Part shown: in pieces, positions 25,155 to 43,700 of the stretch
Layout: each line of letters starts with the position of its first letter
How positions within the stretch are numbered: the stretch's first letter is position 1
Assembly: GCA_013398295.1 (NCBI GenBank)
Contig: VZSF01000117.1
Span: forward strand, 62,001-126,000
Source of the DNA: Chionis minor
Lineage: Eukaryota > Chordata > Aves > Charadriiformes > Chionididae
Direction: 5' to 3'
DNA length: 64,000 bases
The notes under the pieces: generated by a model
The model's database searches: none
What the model was told of the DNA's origin: nothing
Seen by the model: the letters and a program-made list of their open reading frames with translations, nothing else
Program-made: the position numbers and the translations under genes

Positions 25155-27337
25155 ATTGATTAAAGGAATAGGAGACACTGTATGTGTCCTCTTGCTTGCA
25201 ACTAGGAAAAATCCAACTTAGATGTGAAAAGGGGAACTGTGGATTATTTCAGTATTTCATCTTCTAGCACCACCTTTAACTCTGAATCTTGATTATGGTG
25301 AAAAACACCTTGGAAATACCTCTACTTATCTGTGCTACTTAGCAGAAACAGAAGCTGCTATTCAGGAGTCACCCATCTCCGAAAGGCTGTATCAGGACTG
25401 ATGTATACCAGGTCTGAAATGCATTACTAGAGTTAATGGAGAAGCTTTTACAGCACATGCCTGCAATACAGCTGGTTCAAAGCCACTACTGAGTTGCAAT
25501 TTTTTTTTTTTTTAAGTACTTAGTACAGCTGCAAGTAGAAGAAATGAGAGTGGATACTCAGGCAACATGAACTGCTGGCAGAATGCAAGAGATTTTGGTG
25601 CTTTGCAAACTGAAGGAACACATGTAGAACTGCAGAGCTGAATCAGAATTTTGATGTCCATCTAATGCCTACCTGCAGCTAAGCACATTTCATAAATTAC
25701 TTGTTCCAAAATCCATTAAAATCAATGGAAAGCTTTCCGTTACTTAAACAGGTTTTGCTTAGGGCTTAGGCACCGGACTCTCAGATGCTAGAAGCTTTCT
25801 GCAAGCAGATTTTGTTGACTAGGGGTATTACTTGTTCTCCTTGTCCCTTACCTGAGAGGCAGAAACCTGACTTCTTTTCAGTTTGGCTAGAAATTACATA
25901 ACTGAATTCTCTCTGTCCCTGCAGATGAGATGCCCCCATCTGATCCAAAGTGCTTTGAAGTCAGCTTCACAATGATCTTATTGCTTCTGTCTGTTCAACT
26001 AACTGCTACTTTTCCTGTCTGTAACTGTAAGAAAATAAACTGAAAGGTAAAACAACCTTCCAGCTTTTACAAAAGAGAAATACAGATCCTGCTTACAGGG
26101 ATTCCATCACCCTCTTCCTGCTTCCCTGGGCTTCATAACGTGAAGTCAGCTGGAAACACTGAAACCATCTTCTCCAGTTTCTCTTAATATCTTACTGAAG
26201 AACTTCATGGCCCAGACCCCAAACAAATTTTGTGGTTGTCTTCAGATTTGCACTGAGTCAGTCTGCTGAACAGGCGACTAATGCTGACGAGGAGCAAGCG
26301 CTGTCTGCCCGTCTCTGCCATGCTCACAGCTTTGGTCTTTTCAAACTGAGGGAGAGCTGATGCATGGGACCCATTAGGACACTGCAAGTCCCACGTCCCA
26401 GCGGAAGTCAGGGCATCTGGGAGACATTGGATGGGCAACTCACACCCCTGTGCACAGATTGGACACCTCTGAGGTGGAAATGGTTCCAGGGTCCTCTCTG
26501 GAATATCCTGGACTAACACCATGCAGCTCCACTGGCTCAACCCTCTCACCTCTGAGCAGATGACCGCAAGACGTGATCGAAGGGAAAATAAAAGGAGCAG
26601 AGTCCTTTCAGTAGGTGTCATTAATGATGAGAATGAACATGTTGACACCATCTGCGCTAGTCTAATTCTGCCTAACATAATCTCCACCACAGATGTGCAA
26701 AAGGTCAAAGTGACCTAGAGGAAGCCTTTAGCAGAACAGGCTGGAAGAATAATTCATGGTGTGATTTTTTTGTAAAGGTCCTTCAGGAGGTTACTCTTAG
26801 TGGGAACTGGGGGTCTACCTCCCCTGAGGCATGTTTAAAAATCCCACACTCAGCTGTGAGTTTATCTACCAGATCCACCTTCTGAGGCAATTCAATCACA
26901 AACCCCTCTTTTCCATGGTCAGACAACCAGCACTCATGGAATGCATGCTTGCCTACGCCATTATGCTCTATGAATACATGAAAATGAGCATGTTGCCCCT
27001 GGAATCACCACCTCTTGCCTGGAGCTGAATTCAGACAGGACCTCATAAAGTTTTTTACTGCTCATGTTCTTATACCCACAGAAAAAGCTCGTCATAGTTA
27101 GGACTATGTAAACTGCTCAGGGCTGTTGGGGCTCCCTGAAAATGCCAGGAGGAACATGCAGCTCCTCAAGTACCATGTTTCTCTACATGTGGTTTGGAGG
27201 AATGAGAGCCTGCATGGCCTGTCCGCCAATCCTGACCCATGTCTGCACCCCCACACTTTGGATCTGTTTCCAGTATGCGCAATTCCTGTTAATCTACCAA
27301 AAAAAGAGAGGTATATTTGGGTAATTCAGGTATTCTT

Positions 27338-27405
27338 CCATTGCTTAATACATTGCTTAACACATTGCTTAACATTGCCTAATACAGCTTAAACAGCTGT
27401 TTAAG
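27338..27405. repeat. ATTGCTTAA-type tandem repeat and 18-bp palindrome near the exon 8 donor
   Basis: CATTGCTTAA recurs about three and a half times with a period near 12-14 bases. It is followed by the perfect palindrome CTTAAACAGCTGTTTAAG (27388-27405), which has the E-box CAGCTG at its centre. The palindrome ends 67 bases from the exon 8 border. Confidence 0.75.
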
Positions 27406-27446
27406 TATGTAGAAATGGAGGTGGAAAAGGATGGGAAAAAAAATCA

Positions 27447-32113
<4,667 letters not shown>

Positions 32114-35100
32114 TTAAAGTTGTTGGAAAATAAAGATTTAAAACCAAATATTTTCTTTCCAATGCTACCTTTCTTATATTTTTTATTTCTGAAGCAAAAT
32201 TGTGGCAAAATGTTTCAATATTCAACCCAAAGCCAAACGATGCTTGACAAATAGTGTATCTGCACATGAAAATAACAATGAATCTTGTGAAACTACTCAG
32301 ACTCATTCTGAAAGTGATGTTTTGTCTTTTTTTTTTTCATTCAAATAAATGTCATTTGGACACCCTGGTTGCTTGATCACTTTTGTCTACCCCAAGGCTG
32401 TGCAGCTGCCCAGCACTGACTGCTCAATCCTGATATGGGTATTTGCATTACCTTGGGGTGACTCATATCAGAGAAACAGGAAACAGGTCTCTCCTCTTTT
32501 TTCTCAAGTTAGTTTTCAGCTGGGTCAGTTTCTGATACAACTTGATGAACATGAACATGGAGACTGGTGCTAGCAAGAAGTGAAAGCTAGAACTAGTATC
32601 CTGGATTTTAGAAGGAGAGATGGAGGGAATAGGTGTCACATACAGAATTAAGTTACCTAAAGTTATTCTGAAATTGCAGCCTTAGAAACTACTGCATAAC
32701 ACAGAATGCAGGATGCAAGGGGAAATGGAAGTATTCAGTGCTGGCATGAGATCCCACTCAAAGTAAGAGTAAACCTCTCAGGGAAGTGTTTTAAAGTGGA
32801 TCTTTGCCCTTTAAGCCAGTTGAGTGGATTAAAAAACTTCTCACATTCCAGCATGAATTCATTAGCACTGGAAGTTGAAATGTCTTGATAAAACATGCTA
32901 TAGAAATGTACTGATTTCTTATTTTGCAGCTTTGAGACCGATACATCTAATGAAGCTCAGTGCTTCAGCCTGAAGACGTTGCTTAAGTCGAATACCTTTT
33001 AAATAACGGAACAAAGTTGAAGGCACAGGACTGAACTGAAGCCCTTGTAGCAGAACTGGCATTTTGCAGAAAACATGTTTGTCAAAAAAGGAAAGGACAC
33101 TGACAATGCATTAGCCAGGCCTGAGCATGGGAAGTAGAAAGAACTTAGGACTGTCATCATTTACTTATTCACATTCTCAACAGTTTGCATAGAGTGGGTG
33201 GATCTGGTGCTTGCAGTCCCAAAATAAGACTGTTTCTTTGGCCAAATGTTGATTGAATTAAAAAACACTAGCAAGAAGGAAAGCTGAAAAATGAATGTAA
33301 ACATTTATATGCGATCACTGCTATAGGTGTGTTATTTAAAGGAGAGATGCCTGTGCTACTGTCACAGTTAATAAGCTGAGACTCAGTAGAAAGGTGCTGA
33401 AGAAAACACAAAAGAGTTTCAGGTTTTTGTAGGAACAAGAAAACCCTGATTGATTCAGTCTTTACCGGCATCCTTTTAAAGGTCAACACGATCTGTAGGT
33501 TTCCTGATGGAACAATTGACTCAAGCATAAAGATAACTAAAAGTGTATATTAGTGAGTATGGGAATCTATGCATCATTCTTTTATGGAAGCTTGGATGGA
33601 AGTCTTGACTCATGATGGTAAGCTGTTGCGTTTTACAGTAAACGTCTCACAGAAAAATGAACATGAAGGAATAAAGGGATGGTAACTTTAAACAGGTTTT
33701 TTTTTTTAAAGGATCAGCAAAGGTTTATTTACATTTCTTAAACCAAGAAAAGCAAGTAAACCCACCTTTTTAAGTAAGATCAAATTTCAGATGTTTACTC
33801 CCATATTGTTGTATTTAAAGTACAGTTTTGACAACAGCAGCTTTCTGGGAACATCCTTAGCCATGGTAAATCTGACTGCAGAAGTTAAGCTCAAGCTATA
33901 AGTTTTGTCACTTCTGTTCCTAGAAGGATTTAACCAGACAGAACTGAGGTATGGTCAGAGGAACATTTAGGCCATGTATCTAAAACACCAGAGAAAGAAG
34001 CGTGATTTCAAGTTGTATTACAATTCTACAGTCTGAATAGTGAAGGATTTTGCTTTCTGCACCCATTGGCTGGTCTTTTTCCCTCTTGTGCTTCCTAGCC
34101 CAGCTCTCCAGTTTTGTTACTGTCTGTAACAAAAGCTGGAACTATTCACATTCTTGACATAAAGAAAACACTTACAATAAATACTTCAAATGCTTTCATA
34201 CTACTGCATAGACAGATTTGGAATCAGGTAAGGTGACCTGATGCCAACAATCTGAAAAGAAGACCTTTTCATTTCACTGACCTCAAAATACACTTGATTA
34301 GCAGCTCTACATTACTGCAAATCTCCTCAGCTCCACTCCTTTGTCTACCATTTATGTATTTACCTTAGAACTGGAGAGCTAACAAACTCTTCAGGGTTTT
34401 GTAGGGATGGCATCCTGTCTTTTACCCCCATACACCTCTTCCTTACTCGTGCTTATGTACTTGTGCTTATGTTGAGCTGACATTAAAACCCATTTAGATG
34501 TGCGAAGGCCTAGGGCAATCGCAGCATGCAGCAGCTCTGAATGCTGACATCCAGAGGAATCAGGTGCAAGACACACTTGACGCTCTTGTGCCGCAGGCTA
34601 GGCAAGGCTGAGTGTGCGATGGAGAGGGTACACTGGGTCTCAGGGGAGGAGGGGACTGCTCATTCAGCATAAGCAGCAGAGGAGGCTGCTTGCTTACACT
34701 CAATGCTGGAGCCCCTGGAAGGAGATTTATGCAAATATAGCATGCACTGGGTGTGCAGAGCTGACGTGGTGCAAAAAGTAAAAGAGGTCTAAGCTTGTCT
34801 TGGCTTCTTAGATGGTCCAGCAACAGAAGAACCAATGCAGGAAGAGCAAAGAACATCACTCTTAAAGGATTCCAAAGACCCTAACCTTTTTTCCTGACAT
34901 TTTCAGATTTTAGCAACTTTTCACTAATGAATTTGGAATTAATACACATCTCGGCAAATCCCAGGCAGAAAAAAGTTCATAAACTGCTGAGTATAATGTA
35001 CAGACATCTAATGTAAACCTGTCCTGTCACGTGGCAAAGGTACTGTGCTGTACCCCAAATACGATACATTTCTGTGAGACCTGGCGGCTCTGAAAAACTG

Positions 35101-36084
35101 CTGGCAACCGAGTGCAAGAGATTAATTCTCTTAGTAGAACTAGAAAGAAAGGGACACTGAGGAAAGAAGGCAAACAGCTTCATAGAGCAGGAGGAGAGCT
35201 ATTGCCCTGATGCAGAGGCTGTGGCCTCAGCCCTATGGAGGTACCCTGCTGAGGCAATGCTCAATAGTTACGTCCCTCGTGATCTCCAGGTTGGAATAGT
35301 CCACCACAGTTACTCCTTGCATCAAGTCTCGACTTTTGTTCATTTTGTTTTAAAAAACCTTGAGCCAGAGATTTCAGTGGTCCCATTACAATGGGAAGCT
35401 CCACGGACACAACTAAGAACGCTCTTTGGATGGACTGCAAGGACTATAAAAGACAATTCCGTTTTTATGACCTTAATGTGAATGGCATTTCTGCTTGAAA
35501 TATTGTCAGCCTCCATTCTACATGAGCTACAACAGTTTTGCAGGGTTTGCTTTACAAGAAGGAAAACAAAAGAGATGATGCTAGCCACTCAGGTGTGAGA
35601 ATAAAAGTCTGAAACATTTTATTTATAAGCAGCAACAGCTGCAACTGTTGAATGAAAATTAGTAATTCCAACTGAAAGAATTACTGAGCCTGCACCACCA
35701 GCATTATAATAACTACAGCTGTAAACTGTGGGATTTGTAAAGCTTATCTGCCATATGTAAACAAAAATGCTAGGTGCTTCACAACTCCCCTTTTGTCTAT
35801 ATATGGGTTTATTATATTAGGGCTATATCTCTTAGATGCATCATGAACACTTGATACTACCACGGGGAATCTGAAAGCCACAGCATATCCTGGCAGGTTG
35901 ACTCTGTCTGGGAAACATGGCCCACAGAAGAGAACGTGTTCCTGGTGTGTGAACTCCAGCATGCACTGTGACATGGAAGAATTTACACTAGATAGCTTGG
36001 TTCTAAATTTGAAGATTTCTTAATATTGGTACCCTGAAATTTTTCATGAAAAACAGACACTTTTTGTACAAATGCACTATTTCA

Positions 36085-36107
36085 TTAAAATAAAATAAAA
36101 TAAAATA
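36085..36107. repeat. (AAAAT)n microsatellite
   Basis: About four and a half uninterrupted AAAAT units lie in intron 4. Confidence 0.9.
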
Positions 36108-37712
36108 TTTTAAAAAAAGTCTAGAAAGAAGTATGTCCTTCCAGAGAGACAAACCAGAAATAACATACTCAGTCAAGAAAACAGTCAACAGTGATAGCCA
36201 ACATGAGGTCTTTGAAAATCAAATATACTCAAACAAGACATATCCTGGAATGACCACTTATGTTTTGTCTCTGTCCTGCACATATCTGACTGGTTTTCCA
36301 TAGTGGCCCACTATTCTAGCCGTAAAGTCTCATGCATTCTTAGGGGTGACAAGGAAATCTGGATATCGTTGGTTGGTGTGGCCTGAGAGCAGAAACCTGA
36401 GAGGTTGGACTGGCCTTCATTCCCTGCATGGCAGATCAGGTGCTGCTGGTGGCGACCTGAAAGATGCCAGCTGGATGGGGAGTTAAATTAATTCAGATTT
36501 TCCAATGCAGCAGTATGAGAAAAAGGTCAAATGCGTGGTAGGAGATGTCCAGAAGAAGCTGAAAATTGTACATCAGGAAGCTGAAGGATTATCTGCGAAA
36601 AAGGTTTGTTCTCATTCTGGGAAAACCATGTGGGTTTCTTGAAAGAAATACTGTGTGCATGTATGTAATTTTATGGTCTGTGACATGCAGCTTGTCAGAC
36701 AAGATGGCCTCAATGCCCATGACTTGATAGAGCAACAAAATGTAACAGAAAGATGTACATATACTGTGGGTGAATCAAAGGCTGTACAAGGTGCAAGGGA
36801 GCATGGTAGAGGATAAATAAACACCTATGGAACGTGCTTCTGGGCTTGTGGCTTGGTCATTACAAATTAGACTGTGGAGGCCAGTACCTGAAAGACGCCA
36901 CATGCAAATATTGATGGCAACTGTCCTGAAGCATAACGAGGGATCTCACTTGTGCTAACAGAATTAAATGAAGCTGTGAGGGAAAAGCAGCACGGGGAGT
37001 GTAAGACGTGCAATATAGGACATAGGCAAGATAGGGATGAGGAGGACTGTGAGAGATCAATGCTCTTTTAGCAAAAGAAGTAGCTTTTAAATTTGGCCTG
37101 GCCTACTTAAAACTACAGAGAGAACAAAAAGACTTAATTCTGTGAGGATGGCCCAGTGAACTATGAAGTAAGCTATACCGCCATCAGTGCAAGAAGCCCA
37201 TGCTGGTTTCCTACAGACCTGTGAAATGTTGCTTGCCCTTCGCCATCTGACCTCCCACCCCCCATGTCTGGCTGGGTAAGAGGCACAACGAACATGTACG
37301 AGGGGCTGGTCTGCTCAGGTGGATTGAACAGCAGCCCCCGTTTTTTGGGGTGAACATGGGCCTGGGTCATGGCTTCTGCCTTTCCCTAAGGTTGTCTGTC
37401 TCCTTCACCTGCTGAGCAGCCTCTTTTCCAAAGTCTGTGGGAACCCAAGTGTCTGAGACTTCTGCTTCCCTTCATGGAAGCTGGACAGTAGCTAAAGAAG
37501 TTTTGGATGGTACCAACAGAAGGACTGGGCAGAGATCAAGACTGCAAAAGCCCTACTCCATCAGCAAAACAGGCCAAAAGCATATGTTTGCAAGGGAAGA
37601 CCGACATTTCACAAGCTATACACCTCTTGCATAAACTTAGGACGACAGCTCACAACTTCCAGAACAGCAAATGACCTTTTCTGCTTCCAGTTTTGGCTAC
37701 TCTGCTGGGCTA

Positions 37713-37728
37713 TTTTTTTTTTTTTTTT
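37713..37728. repeat. T16 homopolymer
   Basis: Sixteen T bases are followed by C5. There is no attached retroposon body that I recognise. Confidence 0.9.
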
Positions 37729-40700
37729 CCCCCTTCTGTAATTTCTTATTTTAGATTTCAGTAGACACCTCACAAAAGGCAGTCTCCAAAGGTTACGATA
37801 CCTCAAACATGTATTGTACCAGTGGGTTAGGAGCTGCTTAAGTCCTAAGTACATACAGAAAATCAAACATTGCAACCTAGATAGTACAAATCGGCATAGC
37901 ACAGACCTGCAGGGGTCTATCATCAGCTGATGAGTCAGTCCTACCTTTTTCAGACATTTCCTTGTAATAATCAGAGATATCAAGTTACAGTACTGAGGAA
38001 AAACTCCGACTTGGGATCAAGTACAATGCTGGTGGGGATGGGTGTAATAACTCCATGGACTGTACACAGCATTCACCAGCTGTGAATTTGGCCTGCTAAG
38101 TAGAAATTATCCACAGTACTTGGCTGTGTCTGTTTCCTACAGGCTCTTTAGTTCTTTCATTTGTCTCTCTTTTCTCAGGAGAGACTCTTAGTTTTTCTCA
38201 GCATTCCCTTCTTTTGCACTGGGAACTGAAGAACTTTGAAGTGTGCCTCCTAAAACACTGATAATCATCCTCAATTAATATGAATAATGAATTTTTAATT
38301 TGCCACTTACCCTTAGGATCCAGTTGAGTAGCTAAGAGCTCGTCTCAGCTTATATCCTAAGTTGAGCTCTCGCAGGGATCCACTTTGCATTAATGCATTT
38401 GAATTAATGCTGCAATAACACCACAGCTTTGGCTGGCTGCTTTAAGTGTGCGTATCAGTTCGTACAACTATCAAAACTCCAGCTAGACATTCTAATAAAA
38501 TCTCTGTTCTAAGACCCAAAATAATGCCACGCTAGTATGAGATCAAGATTCTTCTGTACCCTAATTGAAGGGTATTCTGACTGCAAAATGAAAAGTTTTT
38601 GCAAACTGGTTTCAATACACAGAGTACTTAAAGGAATTCTTAGACAGTAGTAGAGGTAGTGATGCAGGGAATAAAGCAAAAGTATGTCTCGTGGTTGCTG
38701 TCAAACATGAATAATGACTGCCAATTTTTTTAAATGAACCAGCTGAAAAGTCTGGACTTTTTTTGCAGAAAAGCAGGAACGCCTTTTCCTAAAACTGGTT
38801 GCAAAAAACTCATCTCATTTTTCATCTGTCCCTGGCATTCTCAAAGTCATAATGCACAAGATATTTCTCTTTCAAAAACTGTTATAGATGGACTAGCAAG
38901 TTTCATAACCCGCATTTATTTAATAAATTTGTAACACTATACAATATGCAGCCTAGGAAAATTATATGAAACATTAAAACACTCGTATGAGACTAGAAGC
39001 ATCTGAATTTAATTCAGGAATAGCCCTTCCTTGTGTTCAAGTTATTGAATGCTTACTGTCAGGAACAGATTGCACATTGAGGCAACGTTATGTGTGTGAA
39101 TTCTGTATTTCCTCTCTCTCCCTTCTAAATAAATTGGTGTTTCATTTGCCTTCAAAAAATGCTAACAAATTACAAGAAATGACAATCCAATTGAATGAAG
39201 TCCTAATCTGGAGCATCCTAGAGGATGGACTTGGAATTCTGCTAAGTCCTAGAGGATCTTTATAAATGCTTAAAGGTCTCCACTTAATAATACTTTTCCT
39301 GGGTCTCAGCCAATTTAGTAAAAAACGTATATTTTGTACTAATTAGAAATTATTTAGCTGGCAGCAAAAGCACTAACCAAGGCAACAGCTAGAGCTTACG
39401 GGACATGGACTCCACAGGCACCGTATAATTATCACAAATTTATTGAGATGAGCTGTTTTCTAACTTCTGCCAGCATTCCTTACACAAAGAGATCTTTATA
39501 TTAAAATTGAGACTGTTCTGAAACAAGAATGTGGTTTTATTTAGTACAATTAAGCAAACATTGCTTGGAGTGGACATTGTTCACTATGAAACCTAGAGGT
39601 ATTAATGGAAGAATTAGAATATTAAAGGTTTTAAACTAGGGTTGGAAAGGTTTGCCCTGTCATAGTCTGCAAAAAGGCAGGGAGATGTTAGACATGCATT
39701 TTAGCACTTCTTTTGTTGTCACGGGCTTACATTTAGCTTTTTACAAAGATTTTAAGCAACCTAGGTATAGAAATACTTTAAAAAGTAATAACAAAACATT
39801 CTATAATCATTCTATTTTCCTATAGTGTGGCAACTGCATTGGATCAAAGTTGTATCAGCGTATAGTGTCAGAAATTGAAACAATTTTGTTATCATAGGCA
39901 ATGCCAGAGGTTTCACTGATCAAGACGAAAAATGTCCAAGCACTCAAAAAATGAACAGAAAACTGTTCTCCATATCTAAATATCTTGTTTTAACTATTCC
40001 GATTTGCATGTGACTTTCACCCCTGCGAGACTGCTGCAGTATAAAAACTGTGTTCTGACAATGAGTTTCAGCATTTATCTGAGCCCTGTCTTGTTACATT
40101 GCATATTTCCACTAAACACGTCTATGTTCCTCTCCCATGTGTTTCACTCCCACTTTTTCCTCCTATCTTTTCACTCTTCTTTACAAGAATTGTCACTGTT
40201 CTGTGAAATAATGTATCAAAACTGGATGAACTGAAGAAAGACATCATTACCTATAGAGTTGGAATGACATCACAAACCATGTAACAAACAGAATTAGGTT
40301 ATTCTCAAGCGTAAGGTGGAAAGCAGTGAAAAGCAAGAAGCGAGTGATAAAATCTGCCAGACAGAAAGCACGCAGTGTGAAAAACTGAACTAAGGCCTCG
40401 GGAAGTCAAACTTAGGATGTTGCATGTGTACCAGGAAAGAAAAAAAATTGTAAAAGCAAACTTCTGTTGGCTTCCTTGTGCCTGAGGATTAAAGAATAAT
40501 TGAACAGGTTGTCCAGGATGACACAGAAATATAGTATGGACCCCAGATTAGGCTCTCAGAAAGCATAAGGTAAGTATGCATATTGTCGGTGCTGACTGCC
40601 CAGAAACAACATATAGAAACGTTGAGGAGAGGGACCACTGACACCAAGATAAAGGGATTGCTTGGATGAGGAAATAAGCAACATACCACTACTAATTCAA

Positions 40701-43700
40701 ATCACCACAACTTTTACAGATGGTATTACACTTCCATATACTACAGTGATTCCTAAATCACCGCTGCCTTGCCTTCTTGATTTTCATCTGCAGTGCTATG
40801 TTTGCGTCCTCATGGGCTGTGTGTGAGAGACAACCCTGCAAGACAGCATCCTTCACACGTCCCAGGCCCTCCATGCCCCGGCAGCTGCTCCGGCCTTCGC
40901 TTTTTGAGGGTTTCTTGCAGAAAGCCAGTTATCATTCCTTCTGCTATTGACACCGCTGCTCTGCAGCATACGATAGAGAATCAGCCAAATGGCTATTCCT
41001 AGGACTGGCAGCAACAGCACGCCTCAGTACTCATACCACTAGCTTTACACTGATCTTTTTGTGTGATTTCTAATCTGACAATAGTCACAGCACACTGCTA
41101 TTCCTGAGAAGCTTGTCACGATATATGGTAATACATGAGATGAATGATATAGTATTTTACATATTTTGACTGCTGCAAATGGTTGCTTTCTAACCGCTTT
41201 TTGAATTCTCAATAAAAAGAACATTTTGTCAAGTTTGGTTATGCAAGGGAATATCCATATCTTTTGAGAAAAGGTGGAATTTTATATACTTGCTCTAACG
41301 GATTAGAAATCTAACCACTTTAAAGAACTGTATTACCATGTTTTAGAAATGTAAGTTATAGATAAGGTTGTTTTTAACACTGTTTATGCATCTTTTTAAT
41401 TAATTTGTAAAACAACCTGGAAAGTAAGACAAACAAAAGATCACAAAATCTCCCCCACCCTCAGTTGTAGTTAAAAGATATCACTGATTATATTTATTTC
41501 ACTGCTTTAATCCAGATGCTTACATTGTTCAAATAGTCATAACCACAGTTAAGGTGGGACCTCATTGTCTTGGGTGCTGCAGGAAAACACAGTAAATAAA
41601 TAGCAAATTTTTGTTTCTTGAAAATTTGTGTCATATACCGGAAGTAATTAAACTTTACCTCTCTGTGAACAGAACTCTTGATTGTATTCCCACTTGCAAC
41701 ACTTATTCCCACAATAAACATAAAAGGCAATATTGAAAACGGCATTTTCTTCAGCACTTATAGTGCATAGTCTGTAGTGTGATCAAACCCCAGCTAGGAA
41801 TGCTGCCAATGGCCATCACTGGTAAAATTACTGTCATGTTACTAGTAGGTCTGCATTTGACATATGGATTGACTTAACTGAAAGAGGAGTCGAATTGCTT
41901 TCAGAAGCAGCCAAAAAGCTTTATAATATGCAGGAAGACCCATTCCAAGGTATACTTTTAGGCTATCTATCTACTGTATTTTCAAATAGTTTTAGATTAA
42001 TTGCTTTACTGTATAAATCTGAAGTAGAGTCAGTAAAAAGGCACATTGGATCGTCCTTATTGAACTGCTGTAATTCGTGTTAAGCGTAGTCAAGCAGGAC
42101 TGCCAGAACCAACATGTGACTGATCCAAAGTCCACTGTACTTACTGTGAGGCAGTGGATGCTCAGTGATTTGAAAATCACAGGGTGAAAAAATTAGTGCT
42201 TAAATATAGTACCTTCTAGAAAACAGTCCCTATTTTCTAAATCTACATTAAGAGTTATAACAAAAACTATGCCCTCCCTAAGTTTTCTTAAATGGGTAAG
42301 TGCTAAAATATGCACTTAGTAAAAGATAACAATGTAATAAGCTATTTATGAACATTTGAATAATTTGAACTACCATGCTGGGCATCCTAAAATCATTAAA
42401 GCCTTTCTGTAAATCTGTAATTAGGCTGGTTTTGGTCTAAATTTACAAATAAAGAGAGATTACTAATTCAGAGGTGGGAGAAGACAGAACTAGAAAATTC
42501 TACAAAATTTCAAAAATAGCACATTTTTCTCAACATTTCTGCCAAATTATTTGTTGATTTTATTGGTTAAATTTATTTCTAAATATACGCTTAAAACCCT
42601 CAAAATCTAAAATTATAAAAAAAACATGCTTCATTCCAACATCAATTCATCCAGAATGCTTCAGCATCAGAATGTTCTAATTTATTCCTACACTTTCCTG
42701 TCCATTTTTTATGAAGTTGAAGCATTTTTTTTCCTAACTGAGCAATGCTGTCAAATTAGTTTTAAATCTTGCCATTCTCTGTTCTCGAGTGTACGAAAAG
42801 GGGAAAAAAATAATTACTTTAAAAAAAAATAGCAGAAGAAGTTCTAAGTTTTGTCATGTGAACTGAAATGAGCACAGAACTGAAATTTTAATTTATTCTG
42901 ATTGTCACCTTTAAATGGGTAATGACGGTAAGATATAGTGCCCTAAGGGTATCTGTGCAGAAATGCACATGCTGCACATTTTTAATTGCTCACTAGATGG
43001 CAACATTGCTCTGCTGAAATACAGCTGTAAGGCTGTAGACACCTGCCCTGCAAAATTTGACTATCACCTTGGTAGGAGGGATATTAAAACATGGCTTAGA
43101 AAAAGAGGCGAAGAAACATTACATAGGACTACAGTCACAAAACCATCATTTCTGCTTCTTCACTGTGTGACGGGTGGTGGCCTTGTAAAGGAACATCAAC
43201 ATAGACATTAATGTCACCTTAGGTATGGGTTTTAGTTAGAGAATTCACTGTATTTTGAGTCTTGGTCCCTACAGTGTCCCTTCAAATAACATTTAACTGA
43301 TCAATACATCTTCAGTAAGCTGTCCATTAGCACTTGATTTAGCACAGGGAACAAATCCTGGAGAGATAGATAAGTGCGTTAAAGAATAAAAATAATAAAT
43401 GCTTATCACAGCAGAGAAGTGCTTCTGCAAGCGTCAACAGTAAGGCGCAGCATAATTTTTAAGACATCAGTCTCATACTGGTATATATATATTGCATATG
43501 CAACATACAGTGCTGTGGCCATCCATGAGCAGTATAGGCATAAAGAAATACATGAAATTCTCCTAAAGTTAATGGGAAGATTTCCATTGAAATGAGAAAG
43601 GTGTGAGACTGGCTTTCAAATACATCCTCAGCAGAGGAGTGGAGAATATCTCCAGGTAAAGATCTTCTCTCAGAATGGGATAGTGAATGAACTAAATGCT

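Noticed and set aside
26205..26708. 167-codon minus-strand open frame in intron 8
   Set aside because: It is on the RORB strand but has no fitting splice sites and no known domain, and RORB reads in frame without it. Its length is plausible by chance in this less AT-rich stretch.
36340..37060. Possible third LTR or element with AATAAA at about 36817
   Set aside because: No TG...CA ends, target duplication or TATA box in the right place could be found.
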